Below the pieces are notes generated by a model. The model searched no databases, was not told the DNA's origin, and saw only the letters and a list, made by a program, of their open reading frames with translations. A stretch of 64,000 nucleotides of DNA, taken from contig JAVIAB010000047.1 in NCBI GenBank assembly GCA_032433765.1, forward strand, positions 19,067,011-19,131,010, in the 5' to 3' direction. Both the position numbers and the translations under genes were made by a program. The stretch comes from Megaustenia siamemsis. Its lineage: Eukaryota; Mollusca; Gastropoda; Stylommatophora; Ariophantidae. Shown here piece after piece: positions 46,801 to 60,887 of the stretch. The stretch's first letter is position 1, and every line of letters starts with the position of its first letter.

Positions 46801-49800
46801 CTCCAGACAACCAGACTCAACGATTTGCTCGGTTATATCTTGATTTTGAATGTAAAAAAAAAAAACTAAAGAATATTATATGCAATTATTACCTGAGCAA
46901 TGGCGACAAATCTGCTGGCTGAAATTATTTTACAATCGATTACAACGCCTTGGATCAGAGAGCTCAGTAGACTCACACCTGGTCGAGATAAGAAAATATA
47001 TTTTTAAAGTGCGTTAAAGTTAACACAGAGTGGACACAATGATAAGTAAAGTAAAGAGCTCCCGTCACGCCAAGTGGCGTATAGGGAATATGGTGTTAGT
47101 GACCATACATTTTACAGACCTTCAGCACATGATTTTTTGGGTAATGTAGTCGATATTACGCCCGTGCCGCTTTACTTTCCCAGAAAAAAAACCCGGTACC
47201 CATTTAAGGCTGGGTGGACACGGAAGCCGTCGGTTGGGATCGAACCCGACCTCTTGTCCTTTGTAGTCCAGTCACTAACCACTGAACTATCGCGTCTCCC
47301 TGGACACAATGAGACTCTCATGTTAATATATTTCTTCTATGGAATTATTTTTGTTGGATTAACCCAATTGCAGTAGCTTATTTTTCTTCTTCCTCTTTTC
47401 TCTTTCACTGATACCTAAAAGGTGTCGTGGTTTATATCATTTGTCGTTCTTGTGCTGCTCGAACTGTCTGAATTAGTGACTTTCCTTTGTTGTTACATGT
47501 CTCTGTCACTGCATCTATCCATCTTCTTCTGGGTCTTCCTCTTGGTCTTTTTCCATGCATTATCGAGAAGAACGGCCTTGATGGTGATAGGTAAGGATTC
47601 ATTCTGACCAGGTGACCAAACCATTTAAGTTGTTATTGTTCTATATATTCTTGGCAGGGTTTTGTTCCTACTATTTTTCTTATGGTTTCATTTGGCATTC
47701 TATCTTTTCTTGTGTTGTTTGTTACTTTTCTCAAGCATCGCATCCCACATATCTTTCTTAAATGTGATTTAGAAAGGGTCCGTGTTTGACTTTCATAGCA
47801 CAAAGTTGGTATGAAGATGCTATTTATCATTTTTTGTTTAGCTGGCATAGAAATGTTTGGATGTCTTAGCAATGGTGAAAGCTGGTATGTGACAGCATTT
47901 GCTTTTTGTATTCTCATGTCAATTTCTCTGTCTAGTTTTCCATCTTCTGTGAACATTGTGCCTAAATACTTGAATTCCTCTACTTGTTTTATTTCTTTAT
48001 CTTTGATCTTAATGTTTAATGGGTGTCTTAATCTGCTTATTCTTATAGCCTCTGTTTTTGCTGTGTTAATTTTCATACTGTAGTTTGTGTAGCTTTTATC
48101 TAGAGATGTTAAATGCTGTTGTAGCAGGTTTTCATCCTCATATATTAGGCATTGGTCATCTGCGAAGAGTAGCTCTTTGATGTTGGAGTTTTCTACCTTT
48201 ATGTTATTATTTGATTTTTCCTTATTATTGGTTGTTTCCTGATTTATTTTGTCCATATATATGATGAAGAGGCTTACATTTGATTTCCATCGAAATTTGT
48301 ATCGTGTTGCCAGCACAGTCATACACCGGAAGTCATTGCAGTAGCAATGTGTGATATTCCTATAAAAATTCACGGAAACTATCGACACAGCAAGATCGGT
48401 AACTTTACATGTTCGTTTGTTTGTTGAAGCAGATATACATTTTAGAAACAGAAGGAAAAGCAGTGCTGGGGTTTTGGGGATTTGATTGTTTTCAACTAAA
48501 GAACTGACCAGTATATAAAGGCGAAAAAGAAAGCTCATCTACGGTACAGGGCAGTTCTAATCTATAGAAGCGAATCAAGGATAGTTGACGAACAAATGGC
48601 ACAACGATTAGAGGCCACAGAGATGAGATTTCTTAGAAGAATGTTAGTGTTCTCTAGACAGCTAAAAAAAAAACCAAGAAAATTCTCAGGAGTAGAAAAT
48701 TTAGATTATCATCGTACGATCAACACAAATCAAATGGCTATCTATTTTATTTATATATAATACAATTACAAGACAAGAAATACAATTAAGACAAGACAAA
48801 TGCAATTTTTGGGGCATGTTAAAAGACACAACAGCCTGCTAACAGTAATATTGGAAGGAAAAATACAAGGTAAAAGATGCAGAGGCAGACCAAGACTAAC
48901 ATGGACGAGTAACATCAAAAGTTGGACAAGTCAATCTATGACAGCCTGCACCATCAAAGCAAGAAACAGAGTAGAATGGCGATCCATGGTAGCCAACCTT
49001 CGTTGCGGAGAAGGCACACGATGATGATAATCTATTTTATTGGCGGTGTTTGCCTTTAGGCACTAGCAAGGGTGTGGGAGCCGCGATAGTTCAGTGGTTA
49101 GTGAACTGGACTACTAAGGACAAGATGTAGGGTTCGATCCTAATCGACGGTTTCCAGATTCACCCAGCCTTAAATGGGTAACTGATTTTTTCCTGGGAAT
49201 TTAAAACGGCACAGGCGTAATACCGACATTATCCCAAAAATCATGTGTTGAAGGTCTGTAAAATTTATAGTCACTAACACCATATTCCCTATACGTCATT
49301 TTGCGAGACGGGGGTACTTTACTTTTTCTACTAAAAAGGATGCGTAGTAATCTGAAGATGATAGTGATATAAAAACTTATTTAGGGCTGTAGTTAGGCAT
49401 ATTTAAATTTTAAATAAACACCACCTGCAAATAAAAATATCAACGATTAAATTTACTTTACGAGTATCAGTTCAGTATATCCTAATTAAGTATGTGAGTA
49501 GTCTTATGTACTTTTTTTTATTGTACATGCAATGCGACCACTCATCACGTTCTCAAGTTTTGAACCCACTGTCCGTCACTAGCGCAGGGCCTCACAAAGT
49601 CTAAATCCGACACTGATATATATATATATATATGTCTTACATCTTATATCTTATAGCATACCATTTGAATCCACAACGAAATAATCATACTTTGATTCGT
49701 AGACAGAAGAAGATAAACTGAGAAGTTCGTGTCAATATGGTAGATAGGCGACAGGAACCGTTGAGGTTCTGTTTGAATAAGCGTTCTGTTTTGCAGTTTC

Positions 49801-52800
49801 CTCATATTCCAAATCCGGCTTGCTGCCGGAGCTACAGAGTTTAGTGCTCTGTGCACACCGTGTGCTGTGTATTTCATCCGATCGTGTTTTGATATTCCGA
49901 TTGTTTAGGATGAATGATGATATCAAATGACGGACATTTGACTGCTTTCAATTTCGGTGCGGTTACGCCTTATATCTTTTGGCGTGTGCTGTAGCTGCTA
50001 TGATGGGGACTGAAGCTGCCTATCTTTGTCTGGATCCTTCAATGCGATGAGATGTTAATTCGGATGAATTCCACTGACACGGGCGATTGAGCAATTATAG
50101 ATTTTACTTCGTTTGCAGTGATTCCTGGTCCTTCGACTAACTACAACTACAAGATAAACTATACATTTCACCATCAACGAGAGTTGTAAACAAGGAAACA
50201 ACAAGCAAATAAAATTCAGACGAGAAGAATTTATTAAAAGGAAATATATAGAAATGACAACAACTATTTCATGACAACCTACCTCCACAAATCGTGAGCA
50301 GCATAGCAGCATAGACCTTATCCACGCCTCTTTTAACGGCTAACGTCGGAATGTACGATGGAATGTAGAATAACAAAGCGCCAAAAATTGTTGACGCCAT
50401 CATTAGTCTCATCATCCAATCACTAAATAAATCCACATCAAAGAATTTCATCAGAAACGAACGTGGTGAAAACCTACGAGTTGAACGCTTTTCAAGACTT
50501 ATCATTGCCTTTTCTTTAAAGTTCTGTTGTTCTTCGTTCATTTCTGTATCAATGTTTGAATGTTTTATCTCGATATTCACATTATTTTCTTTTTCTTTAT
50601 ATAAATCAACATTATCTTCTTTAAAATTAGCTCTATTTAAATGCAAACAAATTTCTTCTTCGTCTGATTTTGTTTTGTTAGAATATGTTTTGCTCTTATC
50701 TATGTTTGCACTAGTTGATGCTAAAGAATCATCTTTTTTTTTTACTTTACTATCAACAAATAATGTGTTATCATTAGCCGCATTGTTTTGGAAGCTATCG
50801 TCATTAGTCTGTGTTAAATGACATCTGGATTCACGATCTTTGTTATCTGGTTCAGTTTTCTCCTGCTCTAAGTATTCCATATTATCATTATCTACTACGC
50901 GTAAAGGTTTGCTGCTATATTTAGTTTGTATTTGGCCACTGCTTTCATTCAACGGCTCCAAAACAATTTCAGAATCTACATGATGTACCACCGCCTTTTC
51001 CATTAGAGAACATTGTTCTGTTTGATTTTGACTAGAGTTCAAGTTAGACTGAACTTCGTTCATTTTACGCCTATACTGACTTGGAGGTCTAAGCAACATT
51101 CCCATAAATACTGCCTGCATTTCAACGCCAGAAATGATTAACAAAGCCCCAAAGAAGCCATAACTGTTAAGCAGTTCTCGCACAAAAGAAGGAGCTGCCA
51201 GTAAAGCTATACCAATGCCAGAGTTTATTAAAGTTGTGGCCAATGATCGACGGCGGTTGAAGTAGTGACCTAGAAGACCAAGTGCTGGTATCCACATTGA
51301 GCCCATAGCGAGTCCTGTTGATAAAATAAGACGCAGGCAAATATATCAAATAGCGTCACTTCATAATGTATAGAAATACCATCATCATCATCATGTACCG
51401 TACCGGTTGGCGTTGGCGATCATGTTCTTCCATAATCTTCTATCAACAGAGCATCGTATGAGTTCTGTTGTTGACTGTTTTCCATGCCATGACACCAAGC
51501 TATCCAGTATTTTCTCTCTTTGTCGTCCGCGATATCTCTTTCCTTTTATTTTGTCAGTTTTAACCAAGTATTCCAACTTTCCTCTTCTCATGATGTGCCC
51601 ATAAAATGTTGATTGCTTTTTTCTGTTGTTTTTTAAGAGCTCCCTTTTTGTGTTGGCCTCTTTGAGAACTTTCTCATTGGTCTTTTTAGCTGCCCAGGGA
51701 AATTTCAACATTCTTCTGAGAAATCCCATCTTTGTGGCCTCTAATCGTCTTTTCATTTGTTTGTCTATTGTTCATGATTCGCTTCCATAGGTCAGAATTG
51801 GTTCTATGTAGCATCGATGAACTCTCTTTCTCATTTCTATTGACATAGATTTGTAACATAAGATATTTTATTTATTTTCTGAAATGCTATTTTGGCCTGA
51901 GCTATTCTGCTTTTTATTTCTGTGTTGCATCTTCCATCTGATGTTATCACTGTGCCCAAGTATTTCAAACGTTGCACTTGTTTCAGATTTGTCTTGTTTA
52001 TTTATAGAAATATATGAAAGACATTTTGATTTTTGTTTCTCGTATTAGGTGTAATTATTTTGTTTTGTATGCTTCATTATTAGTTTACTTACTAGGACTA
52101 GCTTTATTTACTTACATATTTGTGTGTGTGTATGTTGTTTGTTTGTTCCAGCCGAAGGCCTACTAAGCCGAAACGTCGTTCAATTTTGTGTCGTCCATCA
52201 ATTACGTAAAACTTTAACCATACCATTTTTTTTCTATTTTCTGTCCATTTCTTCTATAGAAATGCTACATACATCTTGTTAGTTTTTGTGGAGAGAAAGT
52301 TTAACTGCCAGTCACGTTGATCTAGCCATTTACAAGATAATATCGGCGAGCGAATTAGATCAAGTCAAATCACAAAGGAACAAATACAAAATAATTAGAT
52401 GAAGACTATTCACAAAGGAACAAACACAAAATAATTAGATCAAGTCAACTCACAAAGGAACAAACACAAAATAATTAGATCAAGACTATTCAATATGGAA
52501 CAAACACAAAATACTTAGATCAAGTCAACTCACAAGGGAATAAACACAAAATAATTAGATCAAGTGAACTCACAAAGGAACAAACACAAAATAATTAGAT
52601 CTGGTGCACTCAAAAAGGAACATCCACTAAAGAATTGGAACTATTGAATATTTAAATCTATCACACGCTCAAAGGAATAAATGCGAATGATTAGATCTCA
52701 TCATCATCAGGTACCATGCCTGCTGGCGCAGGTGATCATGTCTCTGCACAACTTTCGATCTCCGACAGTTATTTATCATTTCTTTTGTTGACCTTCTCCC

Positions 52801-55776
52801 AAGTCGTTCTCTTAAGCTGTCTGGTATCTTTTCTCTTTGCCTTCCTCTATCTCTTTATCCTTCAATTTTCCCAGTTGTAACCACATATTCCAGCCTTTTC
52901 CTTCCCTATACATGACCAAAAAGGATGATTGTTTCTTGCTAATATTGGATTTTAGTTCTTTTTGCGCTGGCCTCTTTCAGAACGTTTTCATTGCCCTTTT
53001 TAACTGTCCGTGGTATTCTAAAAATCCTTATGCAAAATACTGGACGAGGAAAAAATTTAAAAAGGAAACTATGTAGACCTAGTAGACGATGCATTTACGT
53101 TACGACGGGGTTTTCTGTTGCCTACCGTCGATTTGTCAACGGTTGACTCCGCTAGCCTTTGACTAAAAAGTCTCACCCACAAGGCAGTGGGGTTATTTTA
53201 CTTTAGGGTACCCTTACTTAGTCTTTTACTCTCCCAAAAATACCAGCAAGGCAGCAGGGCAGCCACATGTTGTACTTCTACTGCATACAGTAGCAGGTAA
53301 AATTGCCCTACCTGACACCACTTAGATCTACACTCGCCAAAAAGTGAAGCAACTAATGGCTAGATTTATTACATTCACAAAAGTAGCAACGAACGAAGTA
53401 GGTCCACTACATTTCACAACGGAAAAGCTGCACTTGAGGTAAATCTACAACACTCACAAACGAACAGTCACGAGTGATGTAGATCTAATACGTTCAACAA
53501 CAATCGGTCTTGATCGTGTAACTTTAGCTGACTACAATGGAAATAAATTAAGTTGACCTAATACACTGAAAGAAATTAGAATCAGACTGGCTAAAGCAGC
53601 AATGTCTTTCAGAAGCCTTGAAAAGTTGTGGAAATCAAAACTCATTAGCACAAACACAAAACTTAGGCTATTCAAATCAAATGTACTATCAACCCTTACG
53701 TATGCGTGTGAAAGCTGGAAAACAACAAGAGATATAGAAACAAAGTTGAACGCATTCGAAAATAAATGTCTAAGGAAAATACTTGGTATAGAATGGAACG
53801 AATTCAAAACAAACGAGGAAATTAGAGAAATCGCCAATCAACCACTAATATCTTCAGTAATAAAGAAAAGACGATGGTCATACGTTGGACATGTGATGAG
53901 AAGAGATAATAATCGAATAGCAAAGCAAGCCCTCATATGGGAAACAACAGGTAAAAGAAAAAGAGGAAGACCCAGGGAGACACTGAGAAGAACATTGATG
54001 AGAGAGGCAAGAGCAGCAGGAATCGGCTCCCTCAATGAGATAGAACTGCTTGCACAGAACAGAGACAGATGGCGAGATTTAATAAAATATCTTTAAAAGA
54101 AAACTGCTAGAACAAAAATTCATATAGGAGAAGGTGTATCTTGGTCTACGCCCTATGGGCCGGTTACGGCTCGAAAGGTCAATAGATAGATAGAATACAC
54201 TGAGGGAAAAAAAAACTATCAAGAAAATGAAGTCAACAAAAACGACAAAAAGGAAAATATCTACAACGCCAATAAAACATACAGCGAAACAAGTAGATCT
54301 AGCACACGCAAAAGTTAATCATCTAAAAAGCAGTAGAAAAAAATATTTTTCGCACGTCAGAAAAGAAGGAACAAATAAAATATTTAAAAAATATATTAAT
54401 TATATATAATTATATATAATTGTATATATCACTTACAACTCATTAATGTGGACTGCTCCGTCAAGTCGGCCGTAATTTTTTTTTTCTCTTTAGGGAATTT
54501 GCACAGTGTTTCGTTTGTTGTAGGCTGCATTAACTAGAGTAGTCGGAAATCTGTAGGTGCAGCCATTGTTGTGTGTGCTACGTCAACATAATAGCTCATC
54601 GTATATCACTAGACTGGCCATACGCTAATCTTGCGGTCTGTTGTTTCATGTGCGATGGGGATAATCTGACGACTGACTGTATTTTATAGGTTCGGAATTG
54701 AAGTTAAAAGCGATGTCCTAATATCATCAAGCCCTATACATTTAAAAAAAAGTATGACGGTCATCATTTTCAGGAGGAAGTGAACTTCCGGTCAATATGG
54801 TGGATAGGCGGCAGGAACCATTGTAGGCTATGTATGAAAAGTGTTCCTTGTTGCAGTTTCCTCATATTCCATGTCCGGCTTGTTGCAGGAGCTACTGGGT
54901 TAAGTGCTCTGTGCACACCGTGAGCTGTGTGTTTCATCCGTTTTGAACATGTTTCGATATTCCAATTGTTTACGATGAATGATGATATTGTATGACAAGG
55001 AACAGTTGGCTGTGTTCACTTTCTGTGCGGTTTCGCCTTATGTCTTTTGGCTTTTGCTGAGACTGCTATGATGGGGACTACAGCTTCCTTTCTTTATTTG
55101 GGAGATGAGTTAGTAATTCTACTGGCACAGGCGGTTGAGCAATCATGGATTTTAATTCGTTTGCAGTGATACCAGCGCCTTTCATAACCATAACCATAAT
55201 TATATATAAATTATGCAAAGACGAGTTAGTTGTAAAACAAAACTCAGATTTAAATTGCAATATAAGTCTTGCGTTACAAATGTGAGACTTTTAAGGTTTT
55301 GATTGCTATTTAGTGAATATGATCGAAAGTGATAAAAAAAAATTAAAAAAATAGTTTATTGTCTATTTACTCGTATTATTTTTTTGTATATTCGGAGGGG
55401 GTTGTAAAGGGTAAAAAATGTAAAGAGCCGCGTCACACCAAGTGACGTATAGGGAATATGGTGTTACTAACCATAATTGTTATTGACCTTCGGCGCATGA
55501 TTTTTGGGGTAATGTGGTCAGTAATACCCTCGTGCAGTATTACTTTCCCAGAAAAAATATAGTACCCACTTAAGGCTGGGTGAACCCGGAAGCCGTCGAT
55601 CAGCTCTTGTCCTTTGTAGTTCAGTACACTAACCACTGAGCTATCGCGGCTCGTGGAAGGGGCTGGGGGAGGAACAACACGAGTGCTTTATCATATTAAT
55701 AAATAACAGATTAAATGATTTGGGCATGTAAAACTTTCGACAGTGACTGAACATCTACCTACCCCAAGAGAGCTTC

Positions 55777-55848
<72 letters not shown>

Positions 55849-58800
55849 CGCGTTTTGACACATCTCATAGATTTATCTTTTCAGGCTTTTTCATTCTCAG
55901 CGTATCGGGCACCCCTAGTTATACAACAGCTCAACATTTTGAGATTGTCCACGAGGGTTTTCTAGCTAATGATGAGTTTCCTAGCTAATGACGAGTGTCC
56001 TAGCTAATGACGAGTTTCCTAGCTAATGATGAGTTTCTTAGCTAATGATGAGTTTCCTAGCTAATGATGAGTTTCCTAGCTAATGATGAGTTTCCTAGCT
56101 AATGGGGGCTTCGGTAGCCTAGTTGGGAAAACCAATCGACTGGGCTACCGACATTCGGACAGTCTGTGTTCCATTCCCACTGGAAGCAGTGTGAGTTTTG
56201 CTCGTAGTTGAAAAAAAAAAACCAAAATATACACAGTTCTGAACGAATAATCTTGTTTTGATGTCGGTATCATAAATTCTAATTACCTTTGAATAGATGG
56301 ATCACCAGATAAAAGGGATGGTTCATGCTGACAGCGAGGATAATAGTTGACACAGAGTTTAACACGGAGGCATATACGACGACTACACGAACACCAAACC
56401 TTGGAACAAGAATGTTTGTTGAAATAACACCTGGGAATAAACAGAAAGTATAACAGAAATGTGTAATTACATACATTATAAATAATTAGATGACTAATAT
56501 GTGTGTGGACGAGAGTCGATCACTGCTGTATGAATGAGTCCAATCACAGAACTGAGTATTGTTGCGTACCGTTTCGGTTGCTTTGTTACTTTTAAATGCG
56601 TTTTGTCGAAGAATCTAGAGTAAGGAAGTTACAGTACTCTCTTTTCAACGGAAGTCGCCTGTACCGCCATTAGGGCTGCGCGGTAGTCGACCTTGTCAAC
56701 AGAATTTGTCAACGCGCTTTGAGCGCTGTGCCGGAAGCTGTGACGGAAGCTGTGACATGTGGTGGAGCACAATTCCCGACTGCCCCGAAACTAATTTCAC
56801 GAAGAGAACAGAACCGCTCTGTATGTAGTCCCCCATCAAGGAGCTCAATTCCCGACTGCCCTGAAACTAATTTCATGAAGAGAACAGAACCGTTCTGTAT
56901 ATAGTCCCCCATCAAGGAGCTCAATTCCCGACTGCCCTGAAACTAATTTCATGAAGAGAACAGAACCGTTCTGTATATAGTCCCCCATCAAGGAGCGCAT
57001 TTTCCCGATTGCCCTGAAACTAATTTCACGAAGAGAACAGAACCGTTCTGTATATAGTCCCCCATCAAGGAGCTCAATTCCCGACTGCCCTGAAACTAAT
57101 TTCATGAAGAGAACAGAACCGTTCTGTATGTAGTCCCCTATCAAGGAGCGCATTTTCCCGATTGCCCTGAAACTAATTTCATGAAGAGAACAGAACTGCT
57201 CTGTATGTAGTCCCCCATCAAGGAGCTGCATTCTCCCATAGTTTTTTCCCCTTCCTAATATCCTTATTGTAAAACTCCTCTATTTATTCCAATAAGTGGG
57301 TCTCTAATTCAAAAATCTAGTTCTGGTTGTTCAAAACAAGGATATTTAATTGTACAAATGCTTAGAATTCTGAAATCGATACAACAAGAAGTAACCTCTG
57401 TGGACGTCGAATGTATGATTTTAGTGGGAGAGTATGAAAGAATGGATTGTGTCCGTTGCTACTCAGTCAAGTGGACACTTGTTCCATTTTAGAAAGCTCA
57501 AATGTATTTGTGATCACGAGTCAAACAAAAACCTACAACTGTGTACTACGTGACGACTGCACCAGGTACACGGCTCTTCTATCCACCATGTTAAGAAAGG
57601 CATCCGACCAAGGACATGAGATAATGCTATAATAATTGAAGAGCCATTAATGTATTTATGTTAATGGCTCCCGCAAGTACAAGCTTTCACTCACACCCAC
57701 CCAACACTTTTTATCTCGTAACAATACACTGAAAGAGTCACGTGCTTTCTCAAATGAGAAAGAGAGTTTATCGGTGCTATATAGAGCCAATTCAGACCAA
57801 CTGAAGCGCATCATGGACAGTTTTCAAACAAATGATACGACGATTAGAGGCCACTAAGAAGGGAATTCTCAGAAGAATGTTGAAAGTTCCCTGGACAGAT
57901 AAAAAGACAAACCAGGAAATTCTCAAATATGCCAACACAAAAAGAGAGCTCCTATGAAACATCAAAAAGAAACAAGCAACATTTTTCGGGCACATCGTGA
58001 GAAGGGAAAAGTTGGAATACTTGGTTACAACTGGCAAAATACAAGAAAAGGGAGATTGCGGGCGACAAAAAGAGAAACTACAGGATATCTTGGTGTCATG
58101 GTATGGAAAACAGTCAACAACGGAACTGATACGATGCACGGTAGATAGAAGATTGTGGAGGGACATGATCGCCTCCGCCAACCGACAAGGTACATGATGA
58201 TGATACTGGCAACGATTAGGACGGCAAGCTTGAGACTGTCTCGTGTTCTCAGCAGTTTGCCTTGCAGGTATGCGTCTGTCAGAATTATTTGTTTTTAATA
58301 CTTATTTGCTAACGTGTGTCTTTTCAGAAAGATAAAATACACCTGCTTATTCTAATATGCATTCAAAGTGATTGGAAGATGTATTGAACAATGTAAAAGA
58401 ACATTTGTCGTTAAATATTTAATACCACACTCGGAAAACTCTTGGACCTGCCAATCTTGTTCTTTTTTCAGCTTCGAGCAGTTACTACTAAATTATAATT
58501 CATACGTATATATTCAATATAGCTAAACAAATAGTACGTGTTATTTCTGGTGATGTGAAGTGACACAGTACCACACTAAAAGTTATCTTGGAAAGGAAGG
58601 TACAAGTAGCAGACTAAGACTAAAGTGTGCTGATAACATCAAAGGTGAACAGGTGAACCTATGACAACATGTACGAGGCATTCAACAAAAGACAGAGTAA
58701 ATTGGCGTTCCATGGTAGCCAACCTTCGATGTTGAGACGGTACCCAACGATGAAGTTGATGTCTAGAGTCACAAATTAAAACTAATTTAATAAAATATTA

Positions 58801-60596
58801 TTTTAAGAATAAGTGGACTATACAAGGCTCAAGGCATCTTCATTTTAAAATGCTGCTAAATTTCCAAGATTATAACTAAAATGTCACTTTTTGATGAAAG
58901 CAAGCAGTTGTGCTGTAGACCAAACATTTGTTCCCTGGCTGTTAATCTTATTTTACAGGTTCATAAACAACCGTGTTAGTGTTAGACGAATGACAGGAAA
59001 CAGTCTGAGAGATAAGATCGGAAATAAAGAATTGAGAAAAAAGCTAAAATAACCTCCGTCGTAAAAAAAAAAACAACAGATAAAATGGTTTGGCCACGTG
59101 ACAAGGCAGATAAATCAAAACACAACACAACGAGCCTTCAGCAACCGTTACAAGAACACCAGACTCAAAGGGCCGACCACGAAAAAAGATGGATTGACGG
59201 AATATTAGAAGTACTAGGAAACATTACAGCAGCAGAGGTGAACAAAAGCCCGCAAAATATATCTCCCCTCGACGCTGAAAGGCAGATGAGGAAGGAAAGA
59301 AGAAGAAGAAAAAAGCGTGTGTAAACTGCAGATAGGTGGCCTACAACCAAGACCTACTCTGTATCTGAGGCCACATTGACCCATTACAAGTCTAAAGATA
59401 TTGCTGTACTTTTATCTTTTGAATGTGTTTCAATTATCTTTTTATTTGGCTGAGAGTTTCAGTTCATTTATTTTTATTGCTGATGCTAAATAACTTGAAC
59501 GATTTAGAATTTGCGTCAAATTTAACCCTTAAAATACGGAGCAGTAGTTCTCATGGCAAACTGGTAATTCATGGACTTCCCTGCCTTTAGTCTACCCTGC
59601 AGATTTGCTTCTGTTTCGTGCATGTATACGTCACAGTTGTTTGTTTTCATCTAAAAGTGACATTTCAATTCAAGTCTAATGTTCAGCTAAAGTATATGTT
59701 TATGTGATATTCAATTTCTAACCACAAAAGTTTTAAAATTGCAAGACGCAACTTCTTTTAATTACGTTGATTATGGGGGCCACGGTAGCTTAATTGGGAA
59801 AACTACCCGACTGGACTACCGACGTTCTGACAACCCGTGTTCGATTCCCGCTGGTAGCAGTGTGAAATGTACTCGTGGTTGGAAAAAAAAAATTCCTCCC
59901 GCGGTCGACCAAGCCGTTGGCAGAAATGGCTACCAGGGTAGTACTCTGGGAAGGTGAGGATTGCCCGCTAGCATAATGAGTTTTGATGTAAAATGCCAAA
60001 CACTTCTGCATAGAGGGCCGAGCACATATGGGTGAAAATACGCGTACTAAGACACCGATCCAAGTCTCGTACTTTACCTTTACCGTTACCTTTACCGTTA
60101 CCTTTACTTTTACCTTTACTTTTACCTTTACTTTTACCTTTACATTTACTTTGAATATATAAAAGAAGAAGCGTGAAAAAAAGAATGTAATCTTCATGGA
60201 AAGACACAAATTAAAAGAAAATCAACCAAAGCATAAGTGAGAAACAGCTGTGATCTATATGTATCTAGGTAATATAATATATATGAATGTACATATATTG
60301 TTTATCTTCACAATTCAAACAATGTAAATGCACTTATTTGGACACATAAAGAAACATAATTTATTAAAAGACATTTTTGGGGGTAAACAATATGAGGTAA
60401 ACTAGGTAGAGGCTGACATTGACTAAACTGGGCTTAAAATGACTGGACATGATAAATTGTTACATCCTGTAATTTAAGGCGAGAGAGAGAGAGAGATAGA
60501 GAGCGCGCGAAATGGTTCTACATGATGGCAATAACATTGACTAACCTGGGCTGAAAATGACTGGACATGATAAATTGTTACATCCTGTAATTTAAG

Positions 60597-60640
<44 letters not shown>

Positions 60641-60727
60641 GAGAGAAATGGTTCTGCATTATGGCCAATGACTAACCTGGGCTGAAAATGACTGGTCATG
60701 ATAAATTGTTACATCCTGTAATTTAAG

Positions 60728-60774
<47 letters not shown>

Positions 60775-60856
60775 GGTTCTGCATTATGGCCAATATTTGA
60801 TGTGATAGCGGCAAAAAACTGATGGTCTTTGTTGCTCAGGAGCTATTTGAAATGAG

Positions 60857-60887
<31 letters not shown>

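Noticed and set aside
48261..48538. N-terminal part of the 301-codon minus-strand frame
   Set aside because: It has no resemblance to reverse transcriptase; the element is truncated near 48260 and the flank is open by chance.
55743..55988. 81-codon frame with Ile-Tyr repeats
   Set aside because: Created by the (AT)n microsatellite.
56845..57231. 128-codon minus-strand frame with 25-residue repeats
   Set aside because: A by-product of the 76-77-bp minisatellite; it shifts register where units are 77 bases long.
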